Assembly: GCA_965243635.1 (NCBI GenBank) | Contig: OZ251574.1 | Coordinates: 1,488,001-1,552,000 of the forward strand | Direction: 5' to 3' | Source of the DNA: Rs1 sp000416275 | Lineage (GTDB): Bacteria; Pseudomonadota; Gammaproteobacteria; Pseudomonadales; Balneatricaceae | DNA length: 64,000 nt | Part shown: positions 1 to 7,851 of the stretch, piece after piece | How the letters are laid out: each line of letters starts with the position of its first letter | How positions within the stretch are numbered: position 1 is the first letter of the stretch | Translations under genes and position numbers: made by a program | Notes under the pieces: generated by a model | The model's input: only the letters and a program-made list of their open reading frames with translations | Told to the model about the DNA's origin: nothing | The model's database searches: none

Positions 1-85
1 CCCATAAACAGGGACACACTGACTCCGCTATCTCGCCGTTTTTTTCCTTGTCTTGCCTTCGCTCGCAACGTTATGCAGAGGTCTC
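1..85. repeat. Partial MITE-A copy (right end)
   Basis: This is the right end of a small dispersed element also present at 6919-7127 and 23815-24063. It ends in TTATGCAGAGGTCTC (71-85), the reverse complement of the GAGACCTCTGCATAA that opens the complete copies. The left part lies outside the window. It lacks the internal 23-bp repeat units seen in the other copies. Confidence 0.8.
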
Positions 86-470
86 TAGATAGTTAAATTA
101 TTGTCGGAGCGACAGTTGTTTAGCTAAATATTATTTGTTGCTGTTGCTGCTGTAGTTGCATTATCTATCGGTAAACTGGCAATATTTTACACTCGTAGCA
201 TCCTATAAGCCACGCATTGAGCAGCTATTGAAAATTTAAATTAGCTTAATCTTGAATCTATGGCATTTATAGTGAGCGCGGAATGTGAATTTTTTTACAG
301 CAGCATTGAAAAATTCTAGCGATAAGCAGATCTGCGTTCCCTGCATTCATTAAAAAATTGATTAAGGTTAATGCTAAAGGCGGCGGTTGAGCGAACTTTG
401 ACCCGTTAAATACTGAATTATTCTTACCAAAAAAACTTGGATTTTATTTGACCATTTGGAGGTCATAATA
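86..470. other. Intergenic, no gene seen
   Basis: I see no convincing gene, RNA or repeat between the MITE-A end and the esterase start. There is a short low-complexity TTG/CTG-rich stretch near 132-160. The promoter of the downstream esterase gene presumably lies here, but no clear boxes could be assigned. Confidence 0.5.
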
Positions 471-1802
471 GTGAATATGTTTAATACTTTTAAAGTACTT
501 ACGACAGCGAGTGCTGTGCTATTTTTAGCCAGTTGTGGTGCAGAACAAGCATGGTTAAAGCCGACCGGTAGTGCTGCAAGTGTGCCAGAGGATCCCGATC
601 TGAAATTTGAGCAGTATGTTGCTGAGAGCAAAAAAAATATTCAACAAGTGATCACTAAGTTACGCTTTAGCAATGCTAAATCTCCCTATGTAGGAGAGTA
701 CAGTGCCAGTGATGTAGCTAATATGCGTGGCCCCTTTCAGCTACCTGAAAAATCTGAAACTTTATGCGCGGATAAGAGCAGGGGGGCCGGCAAGGGGTTC
801 TTGTTGATTCACGGTTTGACAGATTCTCCCTATCTGTTGAAAAACGTTGGTCAAACTTTAGCAGATGCGTACCCCTGTGGGTTGGTTAGGGCGGTTTTGC
901 TGCCAGGGCATGGGACAGTGGTAGGTGATACTCTAGATATGAAGTATCAAGATTGGATGGGGATTACGGAGTATGGAGTGCACTCTTTTCAAAAAATGCC
1001 GAGTATTGATGAGCTTTACCTGGTTGGATTCTCTACGGGCACGGCACTGGCGATAAAATACTTAAAAGAGGGCGCAAGCCAAGAAAAAATTAAAGGTTTG
1101 GTGCTGCTTTCTACCGCGGTGAAGGCCAAAAGTGATTTAGCTTGGTTGACCAGTTACATTAAAGTGTTTAAAAGCTGGTTGGGTACCGCTAAAGAGCGTG
1201 ATGCCGCCAGGTATTCGTCATTTTCCACCAATGCCGGTGCGCAGTTTTACAAGTTAACCAAAGGCTTAGTTGCTAAAGAATATCAATTTGATATCCCGGT
1301 GCTAATGGCGGTAAGTGCGGATGATGAAACAATCAATCCTGAGGCCGCCAGAGAATTTTTTTGTAAATACACTACTAGTGAGAGGAAGTTATTACTGTGG
1401 TACAAAGGTTTTTCAAAAGCGCAAACCGAACAGTGTGACGGCGTCTATGAAATAGAAAAAGGCAGTATCCACCAAGAGTATCGAGGCGTTAAATATCGAT
1501 ATGCAAACCTCGCTCACACCGGACTGTCAGTGAGTCCAAGCGATAGTCACTACGGGGTTTCAGGAGTGTATCGGGATTGTAAGTCTTATGAGAGTGCCGA
1601 TGATGACAGCCAGTGGCGAGCTTGTATGCAAGATTCAGCTAACCCAGTTTTTGCGGAGAAGAACGTCGCTAAAATGAGTGAGGTGCTCGCTGGTGGGATG
1701 TGGCGCAGAGGTACTTTTAACAAGCAGTATCAACAGCTAGCCAAAACCATGGTCTGTTTTACCGACCAGCACTGTGATTTAAAAAAATCTTTGAGGAACT
1801 AG
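471..1802 (+). CDS. Alpha/beta-hydrolase lipoprotein (esterase/lipase-like)
   Basis: Predicted membrane-anchored serine hydrolase. The N terminus is a lipoprotein signal with a lipobox ending in LASC about 20 residues in, so the protein should be lipidated and exported. An alpha/beta-hydrolase fold follows: a nucleophile elbow GFSTG, an acid candidate in the SADDET segment and a histidine candidate in SDSHYG. Four or more extra cysteines in the C-terminal half suggest disulphides in the periplasm. The GTG at 471 is preferred as start because GGAGG at 458-462 lies 8 bases upstream; an ATG at 477 is the alternative. About 443 aa. Substrate unknown. The gene stands alone, with an IS1380 element immediately downstream. 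Confidence 0.8.
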   Translation: MNMFNTFKVLTTASAVLFLASCGAEQAWLKPTGSAASVPEDPDLKFEQYVAESKKNIQQVITKLRFSNAKSPYVGEYSASDVANMRGPFQLPEKSETLCADKSRGAGKGFLLIHGLTDSPYLLKNVGQTLADAYPCGLVRAVLLPGHGTVVGDTLDMKYQDWMGITEYGVHSFQKMPSIDELYLVGFSTGTALAIKYLKEGASQEKIKGLVLLSTAVKAKSDLAWLTSYIKVFKSWLGTAKERDAARYSSFSTNAGAQFYKLTKGLVAKEYQFDIPVLMAVSADDETINPEAAREFFCKYTTSERKLLLWYKGFSKAQTEQCDGVYEIEKGSIHQEYRGVKYRYANLAHTGLSVSPSDSHYGVSGVYRDCKSYESADDDSQWRACMQDSANPVFAEKNVAKMSEVLAGGMWRRGTFNKQYQQLAKTMVCFTDQHCDLKKSLRN

Positions 1803-1848
1803 CGCTAATGCTATTAGTTGCAATCCTAGCCCGCATATTGCATGAAAA

Positions 1849-1929
1849 ATGGTAAGTTCCGCCCTATCCCTTGATAGAATAGGGTTTACCACAAAACTAC
1901 TTCGGATGAAGTAACCCGGAACTTACCAT
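1849..1929 (+). promoter_or_regulatory. Structured leader of the IS1380 transposase
   Basis: A perfect 13-bp inverted repeat, ATGGTAAGTTCCG (1849-1861) and CGGAACTTACCAT (1917-1929), would pair in a transcript entering from outside. The right arm covers the first two bases of the transposase ATG at 1928. Two inner hairpins are possible (CCCTATC with GATAGAATAGGG, and ACTTC with GAAGT). The expected effect, by analogy with structures in IS10 and similar elements, is to block translation from read-through transcripts. That function is inferred. Confidence 0.6.
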
Positions 1930-3322
1930 GCCCAATTTTATACAATCCCCACTTAATTTCCACCCTGTTGACGGACTTACTGTACGCGCCAGTTTTGATG
2001 GTGGCTCTATGTCATCTGATTTTGGTGCAATACTGATGCGGGAGACGGCACTTCAAAGTCAACTGCTAACCAAACTTGCCGCTGCTATCAGCGACTCTCG
2101 CAGACAAACACATATCAAGCACTCTATGCAGGATCTCATTACTCAAAGAACTATCCAGCTTGCCTGTGGCTATGAAGATGCTAACGATTCTAACTCTCTA
2201 CGCAAAGACCCTATGTTTAAACTGGCTCTGGGAAAAAAGCCATTAGACGAAGAACAAGATTTGGCCCACGGATCAACTTTCACTCGATTAGGCCAAAATG
2301 TTGATAGCAAAGATTTATACCGCATGGCTCAAGCGTTTATTGATCATTTCATGGATAGCTATAGCAAAGATCCCAGCATCATCATTCTTGATATGGATCA
2401 CACTGAAGATCAAGTATATGGCCAACAAGAACTGGCATTGTTCAATCGTTATTACGGCCATTATGGCTATCTGCCACTTACCATTTTTGAGGGTTTTAGC
2501 GGGAAGTTGATTGGTACCTATCTTCGTCCAGGTAAACGCCCTACAGGGGCAGAAAATGCGATGATAATGAAACGCGTTATACAACAAATTAGATCGCGCT
2601 GGGCCAACGTTCACATCGTTTTACGTGGCGACGGCCACTTCTCCAACCCTGAATTAATGCAATTAAGTCAAGATGATGACAACATGGACTTTATCTTTGG
2701 TGTGCCCGGTAATAAAGCGTTGTCTCCCATGGCGAGTTCTTTACTAACAGCCGCTAAACACTGCCTTGATGAGAAGCGCCACAACGCAAAGTTGGTAGGT
2801 CAACCAGAACCCTATAAAGTGCGCTTATATGACGAGTTAGACTATAAAGCCAAAAGCTGGATGGGTATTGAATGTCGTTTAATTGTAAAAGCAGAAGTGA
2901 ACCTGCTAGGCAAGAACCCTCGTTATATTGTCACCTCTATTACCAATGCCAGTCCTGAGACCCTGTACTGTGATTTTTATTGCGCTCGAGGACAAGACGA
3001 AAATTTCATCAAGCAGCTGAAAAATGATATGGCCTGTGATCGCACTTCTGATCAAGGCTTTTTGGCAAATCAATTGCGGCTTTTCTACTCTGCTGCGGCC
3101 TATGTATTAATGCATGAATTCCGATTAGAAACATTAAAGGGTACGGTATTAGAGCGAGCAGAAATGGGTACAATACGCTTAAAACTATTCAAAATTGCGG
3201 TGCGAATTGTTCAGTATAAAGATAGAGTGAAACTGATGTTGCCAAGTTCTTGCCCCGTTTCTGAATTGCTAAAACGCGTCACTGACATTCTTTATTCCAG
3301 CAGACTCCTCAAACCTGGATAG
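1928..3322 (+). CDS. IS1380-family transposase
   Basis: 464-aa DDE transposase of the IS1380 family, recognised by its N-terminal arrangement (a segment of the SFDGGSMSSDFG type), the later conserved stretch around RKDPMFKLALG, an aspartate in the ILDMDHTED segment, and a C terminus rich in basic residues. The length is normal and no frameshift is seen, so the element may be active. It starts at the ATG partly hidden in the leader inverted repeat. It would catalyse cut-and-paste movement of the 1.7-kb element. Confidence 0.9.
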   Translation: MPNFIQSPLNFHPVDGLTVRASFDGGSMSSDFGAILMRETALQSQLLTKLAAAISDSRRQTHIKHSMQDLITQRTIQLACGYEDANDSNSLRKDPMFKLALGKKPLDEEQDLAHGSTFTRLGQNVDSKDLYRMAQAFIDHFMDSYSKDPSIIILDMDHTEDQVYGQQELALFNRYYGHYGYLPLTIFEGFSGKLIGTYLRPGKRPTGAENAMIMKRVIQQIRSRWANVHIVLRGDGHFSNPELMQLSQDDDNMDFIFGVPGNKALSPMASSLLTAAKHCLDEKRHNAKLVGQPEPYKVRLYDELDYKAKSWMGIECRLIVKAEVNLLGKNPRYIVTSITNASPETLYCDFYCARGQDENFIKQLKNDMACDRTSDQGFLANQLRLFYSAAAYVLMHEFRLETLKGTVLERAEMGTIRLKLFKIAVRIVQYKDRVKLMLPSSCPVSELLKRVTDILYSSRLLKPG

Positions 3323-3548
3323 CCCTGCATCTTGATAAAATTCAGAGTTTACAACACGAGCATTGAGGTTCGAGGGCAGCGTTTGGCTTCCGACTACGAG
3401 TTGTTCGAAAAACAACCAGTTCGGTGTACTTAGCTCCACTAAAAGTTTCTGAAATTTTAGATCTACCCAGCGGCTTAAGAAAAATTTGCAAGGCACTGCT
3501 ATAAATGGAGTGACTATTGTCAAGTGACTAGTTGGTGCAACATGCGGG

Positions 3549-3714
3549 CTAGGAGCCTGTCGGACTTAACGCTAATCTACTGCGAAAAATCAGAATTTGG
3601 CCACATTTGCTATTCTTTCTCGTTAAATAGCACGCTATTCGCCGCACAAGAGCAGAAAATCTGCCTCAAATCTGATTTTTTTCGCTACGATCGGTCAAGC
3701 CCGACAGACTCCTA
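3549..3714. repeat. Palindromic MITE (CTAGGAG...CTCCTAG)
   Basis: The two ends are long imperfect inverted repeats: CTAGGAGCCTGTCGGACTT at 3549 matches the complement of AAGCCCGACAGACTCCTAG ending at 3714. The similarity extends about 45 bases inward through a TACTGCGAAAAATCAGA-like segment. The element is 166 bp and carries no gene; the open frame across it is a by-product. A decayed half copy lies at 35041-35122. Confidence 0.75.
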
Positions 3715-3809
3715 GAGCTTCGAGAGAGCTATGTTGTCTCTTAGTCCTGGTGTTAGGGGATGCGCTCTACAGGGCGTGCGGCGCTTATTGAGAGGCTGCT
3801 TAGTTATCT
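3715..3809. other. Short intergenic spacer between two MITEs
   Basis: No gene or RNA recognised. It separates the palindromic MITE from the MITE-B copy. Confidence 0.5.
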
Positions 3810-3969
3810 CCTGAATCAGTGACTTTACAGCACCACATAGCGCAAGCTCTTGATTCTACAGCGGTTAGAAAAATACCCGCTGAACCTACGGGTGCAGCTA
3901 AGATTTTTCAATTCCACTGTAGAACCAATATCTTACACTCTGTATTCACTTTGAAGTCACGGATTCAGG
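3810..3969. repeat. MITE-B, intact 160-bp copy
   Basis: A 160-bp element with 16-bp terminal inverted repeats (CCTGAATCAGTGACTT at the left, complement of CCTGAATCCGTGACTT at the right). A second copy at 20573-22091 is nearly identical but interrupted by an IS1111-type element. No coding capacity. The family was found by comparing the two copies in this window. Confidence 0.85.
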
Positions 3970-4050
3970 TATCTGTTTTGAACGCGCGATAGAAACTGAC
4001 TTGCTAATCGAAAGTTAGCCTGTATGCTGAATATTTTTTGGATAACCCAG

Positions 4051-4899
4051 ATGCCTGAATTACCGGAAGTAGAGACAACCTGTCGGGGAATTGAGCCCCA
4101 TATAAAAGGCGAGACAGTTAAGCGAGTTATCATTAGGCATCCCAAGTTGCGCTGGGACATTCCACAGCAGCTCATAACCGATTTACCGGGGCTGGAGCTG
4201 CTTGCAGTACAGCGGCGCTCCAAGTATATGTTATTGAAATTTACGAGTGGAAAATTGCTTATTCACTTGGGAATGTCGGGTAGTTTGCGGGTGCTTCTGC
4301 AGCCTGAACCAGTATTAAAACACGACCATTTTGAACTGGTGTTTACCAATGGTACTTTGTTGAGGTTGACGGATCCGCGTCGCTTTGGTGCCGTGCTCTG
4401 GCAGGATGCAGGACAACAGCACCCACTACTAGAAAAATTAGGACCTGAGCCGCTGACAGATGACTTTAATGTAGATACATTTATCAGGGCCGCTAGTCAT
4501 CGTAAAATCGCGGTTAAGCAATTTGTCATGGATAATAAGGTGGTAGTTGGGGTGGGGAATATTTATGCTGCAGAGGCGCTGTTTGCCGCCGCTATCCATC
4601 CTGAAACCCCCGTTAATACTATTTCTAAACAAAAATTTCAAAAATTAGTAGAAGCTATAAAGTATATTCTAGGAGCTGCTATTGAACGGGGCGGGACCAC
4701 CTTAAAAGATTTTGTCGGTGGCGATGGTAAGCCGGGATACTTTGCCCAAGAATTACAAGTATATGGTCGAAAAGGGCAGACCTGCAATTTATGTCAATCA
4801 GCACTGCATGAAATTCGGCTGGGGCAGCGCTCGACGGTCTACTGCCCGAAATGTCAGCGCTTGGCAAAATCGGTAGCTAAGAAGATTACCAAAAATTAG
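4051..4899 (+). CDS. mutM: Formamidopyrimidine-DNA glycosylase (Fpg)
   Basis: Base-excision repair enzyme that removes 8-oxoguanine and formamidopyrimidines and nicks the abasic site. The mature N terminus PELPEVE carries the catalytic proline and glutamate, which fixes the start at the ATG at 4051 rather than an in-frame ATG at 4024. The helix-two-turn-helix region includes the NIYAAEALF segment. The C-terminal zinc finger shows CNLC and CPKC pairs. 282 aa, normal for the family. It stands alone here and is convergent with the membrane-protein gene at 5056. Confidence 0.97.
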   Translation: MPELPEVETTCRGIEPHIKGETVKRVIIRHPKLRWDIPQQLITDLPGLELLAVQRRSKYMLLKFTSGKLLIHLGMSGSLRVLLQPEPVLKHDHFELVFTNGTLLRLTDPRRFGAVLWQDAGQQHPLLEKLGPEPLTDDFNVDTFIRAASHRKIAVKQFVMDNKVVVGVGNIYAAEALFAAAIHPETPVNTISKQKFQKLVEAIKYILGAAIERGGTTLKDFVGGDGKPGYFAQELQVYGRKGQTCNLCQSALHEIRLGQRSTVYCPKCQRLAKSVAKKITKN

Positions 4900-5055
4900 G
4901 GGTGTTCCGGAGTGAGTGTTAGTTGGTGCGCCTCCCGGTTTGCAATCGCTCCCTTAACACTCGTTTCTCTGCATGCTAGGGAGGCTGGTTACATCTGTGG
5001 GTTTATTTTAACTTGAATGCAGGGTAAATATAGATGGCATTTTTTTAAAAATAAC

Positions 5056-5805
5056 TTATGTATTGGAGCCCAAGTTCCTTTCGGCAGCCTCTATAGCCTC
5101 TATTCTCGCCAATTCTTGTTTTTCGTCTTGTTCGGCTATAATAGTTTTTAAAATTTCCATGTGCTTGTGTATAGCAAAAATTTGACTATCTAAAGCTTCG
5201 CTTTGATTTAGGTTGTTCAAGGATTTCAATGCACTGTTAAATTTGTGGAAGCCAGCTTTCTCACCACTTTGGTTTTGGGTGTTAATAGCGGCAAAAATTT
5301 CAATATCACAAGATACACGATCGTAAAAATCGGTTGTCTGCCACCCCAGCTCATTGAATGAATGTTCGGATATTTGTTTGGCTTTACTTAAGTCTCCAAG
5401 CCAGCGGGTAGTTTCTTTCAGAAGGCTCAAAGCGTGGTGAACTTGCCCCTCCTCTTGATAAACGGTCATAGAGCCTTCAGGGTGCTCTAAAGTGATTACT
5501 CGATTACTGACTCTTTCTTGGAATGTATTGAACGATCGTTGGCTGTCATTGGTTACTTCAATGAGATGGAGCTCTTTCCATTTGCGAATGATATGTTGGC
5601 TTAAAAAGTCATGTATCTCAACGGTCATAAAAAGATCAGGTAAGCCTTTATAAATATTAACCGCTCTTCTGATTTGTTTTTTGATGGTCATTATTCTTAA
5701 TTTACGAGCGCGTTTTCTATCTTCCACCGATTGTATGAAGTAGGCAATGGAGCCAAGTATGACGACAATCGTGAGAATTAAAAAAATAGTTTGTGTTTGT
5801 CCCAT
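5056..5805 (-). CDS. Hypothetical single-pass membrane protein
   Basis: About 249 aa from the ATG at 5805, which is preceded by an AGCGAGAAG ribosome-binding region; an upstream in-frame start at 5829 is less likely. One hydrophobic segment near residues 6-24 is followed by a basic stretch (RKRARKLR), predicting an N-terminal anchor with a cytoplasmic domain. The rest is mainly alpha-helical and charged with no motif I recognise. It resembles the layout of small anchored proteins of the DUF4760 type, but I cannot assert membership. Confidence 0.6.
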   Translation of the reverse strand: MGQTQTIFLILTIVVILGSIAYFIQSVEDRKRARKLRIMTIKKQIRRAVNIYKGLPDLFMTVEIHDFLSQHIIRKWKELHLIEVTNDSQRSFNTFQERVSNRVITLEHPEGSMTVYQEEGQVHHALSLLKETTRWLGDLSKAKQISEHSFNELGWQTTDFYDRVSCDIEIFAAINTQNQSGEKAGFHKFNSALKSLNNLNQSEALDSQIFAIHKHMEILKTIIAEQDEKQELARIEAIEAAERNLGSNT

Positions 5806-5829
5806 TATCTTCTCGCTGTGTTGAATCAA

Positions 5830-6199
5830 AAAAAATCTTTGCAGAACGTTGGAACTTCTCGATTGCCGTTAAATGGTAAAAATATATACTGCTATTAATC
5901 AACTAAGCCAAGCGTAAAAATTATCTAGCCTCCCATTTAAGCTGTCTAGGTATTACTTTTGAGCAATATTTTTACTCTAGTCTTGGTTTGGCTGGATTGC
6001 TTATTAGCAGAGTGCAAATTCGAATAAAAGTTAGTTTAAATAATACCTTATTGTATAAAAGATAGCACTGGCTGCGCTAGCTAGATGTACATTTGTGAAG
6101 TAAAAAGCCTCTTTCATTATAGGAATAGGGTGTTTTAGCTATCGTCCTTGGCTGATTTTAGGATTGTTATAATAAATTGTTATTATTTTCACAAACGGC
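5830..6199. other. Intergenic region upstream of the tRNA cluster
   Basis: No gene recognised. AT-rich. It leads into the tRNA promoter at 6200-6226. Confidence 0.5.
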
Positions 6200-6226
6200 T
6201 TGACGAGGAGTTGGTGTCGGTATAAT
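6200..6226 (+). promoter_or_regulatory. tRNA promoter, first cluster
   Basis: TTGACG (6200-6205) and TATAAT (6221-6226) are separated by 15 bp. A GC-rich discriminator GCCCCGC follows, as expected of a stable-RNA promoter under stringent control. The spacer is shorter than ideal. Confidence 0.6.
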
Positions 6227-6267
6227 ATTTGCCCCGCATTTGAGCAGCAATGCAAAAGTGTAGTGTT

Positions 6268-6343
6268 GTCCCATTCGTCTAGAGGTCTAGGACACCGCCC
6301 TTTCACGGCGGTAACAGGGGTTCGAACCCCCTATGGGACGCCA
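6268..6343 (+). tRNA. tRNA-Glu (TTC), copy 1
   Basis: 76-nt cloverleaf with acceptor pairing GTCCCAT/ATGGGAC, anticodon loop CTTTCAC giving anticodon TTC, T-loop GGTTCGAACC and an encoded CCA. Identical to the other three tRNA-Glu genes nearby. Confidence 0.95.
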
Positions 6344-6406
6344 TTTAATTATAGAGAGTGATTTATTGAGTTCTAACTAGAATTTAATTTATCATGGCTA
6401 TAGTTT

Positions 6407-6482
6407 GCGGGAATAGCTCAGTTGGTAGAGCGCGACCTTGCCAAGGTCGAGGTCGCCGGTTCGAACCCGGTTTCCCGCTCCA
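6407..6482 (+). tRNA. tRNA-Gly (GCC), copy 1
   Basis: 76-nt cloverleaf with acceptor GCGGGAA/TTCCCGC, anticodon stem CGACC/GGTCG, anticodon GCC, T-loop GGTTCGAACC and an encoded CCA. Lies 63 bp after the first tRNA-Glu and is presumably co-transcribed. Confidence 0.95.
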
Positions 6483-6513
6483 GTTTTAAATTTGCAGTTT
6501 GCAAATCAAGTAC

Positions 6514-6589
6514 GTCCCATTCGTCTAGAGGTCTAGGACACCGCCCTTTCACGGCGGTAACAGGGGTTCGAACCCCCTATGGGACGCCA
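6514..6589 (+). tRNA. tRNA-Glu (TTC), copy 2
   Basis: Sequence-identical to the tRNA-Glu at 6268. Last gene of the first Glu-Gly-Glu block. Confidence 0.95.
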
Positions 6590-6918
6590 TTATATGTATG
6601 ATTTATTCGTATCCGAATACAATTTAAGATAATTCCTCAAAATCTTCGTCGCTCATCGCTTCTTTGTGTCATCTATAACTATTCAATTTTAACCATATTT
6701 TATTTTAAGGCTAATCTATTACAGTCAAGTCTATAGGTTTGATATCCCGCTGGTTTTAATCAAGTGTAAATCATGCGCCGCAAATGGCGTGCAAAACTGT
6801 TTGAAAAAAATCGTCGTTACAATTAATTTCATACTGCAAATATCTCTCTCAGCAAAGCTCTGCTTAATTGCTCTCGTCAATACTTTACTCACCGTTATGT
6901 TCTTGAAAGTTAGATGCT
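6590..6918. other. Spacer between tRNA blocks
   Basis: No gene recognised between the first tRNA block and the MITE-A copy. The short open frames here have no family resemblance or ribosome-binding site. Confidence 0.5.
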
Positions 6919-7127
6919 GAGACCTCTGCATAAATTACCCAGAGGGTATGATAACTGCGCTCGGTAATATGGCGTTAAAAACCGGCTCAATACGCTTTTT
7001 TGCACCTGTAATACCCATAAACAGGGGCGTACTATACCCAAAGTGAAGGGGCACACTGACTCCGCTGTCTCGTCGGTTTGTGCCTGGTCTTATCTTGCCT
7101 TTGCTCGCAACGTTATGCAGAGGTCTC
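6919..7127. repeat. MITE-A copy with one internal repeat unit
   Basis: 209-bp element with perfect 15-bp inverted ends GAGACCTCTGCATAA / TTATGCAGAGGTCTC. It is flanked by TGCT on both sides (6915-6918 and 7128-7131), consistent with a 4-bp target duplication. The ends resemble those of IS5-family elements, which I take as the likely mobilising family. It contains one GGGGCGTACTATACCCAAAG-like unit. It lies between the two duplicated tRNA blocks. Confidence 0.82.
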
Positions 7128-7290
7128 TGCTGTAAAAGCAGTGGCAAGCGGCTGTTGTTGACTGTGGTGTTTAGGCTAAGTTCTACGGCTATAAGTGCTT
7201 TGTCGGATCTTTCTTGCCATCCATAATTTACTGGTTTTCAGTTTAAGATAATTGGCTGATTAAAAAAGACTTATATTTACTAAACAGCTG

Positions 7291-7319
7291 TTGACATTAA
7301 AGTGATAGCTCAATATTAT
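7291..7319 (+). promoter_or_regulatory. tRNA promoter, second cluster
   Basis: Consensus TTGACA (7291-7296), 17-bp spacer, TATTAT (7314-7319), then a GC-rich discriminator ACGCGCC. Looks stronger than the promoter of the first block. Confidence 0.72.
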
Positions 7320-7344
7320 ACGCGCCTCCTCATTGAGGAAAGAC

Positions 7345-7420
7345 GTCCCATTCGTCTAGAGGTCTAGGACACCGCCCTTTCACGGCGGTAACAGGGGTTC
7401 GAACCCCCTATGGGACGCCA
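7345..7420 (+). tRNA. tRNA-Glu (TTC), copy 3
   Basis: Identical to the tRNA-Glu at 6268. First gene of the second Glu-Gly-Glu block, 25 bp after the promoter -10 box. Confidence 0.95.
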
Positions 7421-7485
7421 TTTAATTATACTAAGCAGGATGTTCGTTTCTAGTTAGAAACTAGATCATTCGCTCAGCATAGTTT

Positions 7486-7561
7486 GCGGGAATAGCTCAG
7501 TTGGTAGAGCGCGACCTTGCCAAGGTCGAGGTCGCCGGTTCGAACCCGGTTTCCCGCTCCA
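7486..7561 (+). tRNA. tRNA-Gly (GCC), copy 2
   Basis: Identical to the tRNA-Gly at 6407, with a partly conserved upstream spacer ending in TAGTTT. Confidence 0.95.
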
Positions 7562-7592
7562 ATTTCTAATTTGCAAATTGCAAATTTTGTAC

Positions 7593-7668
7593 GTCCCATT
7601 CGTCTAGAGGTCTAGGACACCGCCCTTTCACGGCGGTAACAGGGGTTCGAACCCCCTATGGGACGCCA
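7593..7668 (+). tRNA. tRNA-Glu (TTC), copy 4
   Basis: Identical to the tRNA-Glu at 6268. Its upstream spacer (TTTGCAAATTGCAAA-like) resembles that before the tRNA-Glu at 6514. Confidence 0.95.
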
Positions 7669-7851
7669 TTTCTTACGCTGGTCATTATCATTCTTTAAAT
7701 GACAAATCTGTCTATTATTCAATCATCTGCGGTTTTCTCAACAGACAACCGATGAATATTAATCTTATTTTTTTACTTGTCGGTACGGACTAAAGCTATA
7801 CTTCATATGTTATACATATATCCTCTGTTGTTCTATTTGGGAGCTTAGGTC

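Larger units (their letters stand above)
1825..3553 (+). mobile_element. IS1380-family insertion sequence
   Basis: Complete element bounded by 18-bp inverted repeats with one mismatch: CCTAGCCCGCATATTGCA at 1825-1842 and its near complement at 3536-3553. Length 1729 bp with a single transposase gene. No target duplication is visible (CAAT on the left, AGCC on the right), suggesting later rearrangement or an adjacent deletion. Its right end abuts a palindromic MITE at 3549. Confidence 0.88.

Noticed and set aside
3524..3715. 63-codon frame
   Set aside because: It spans the palindromic MITE and the IS1380 right end, so it is a by-product of repeats.
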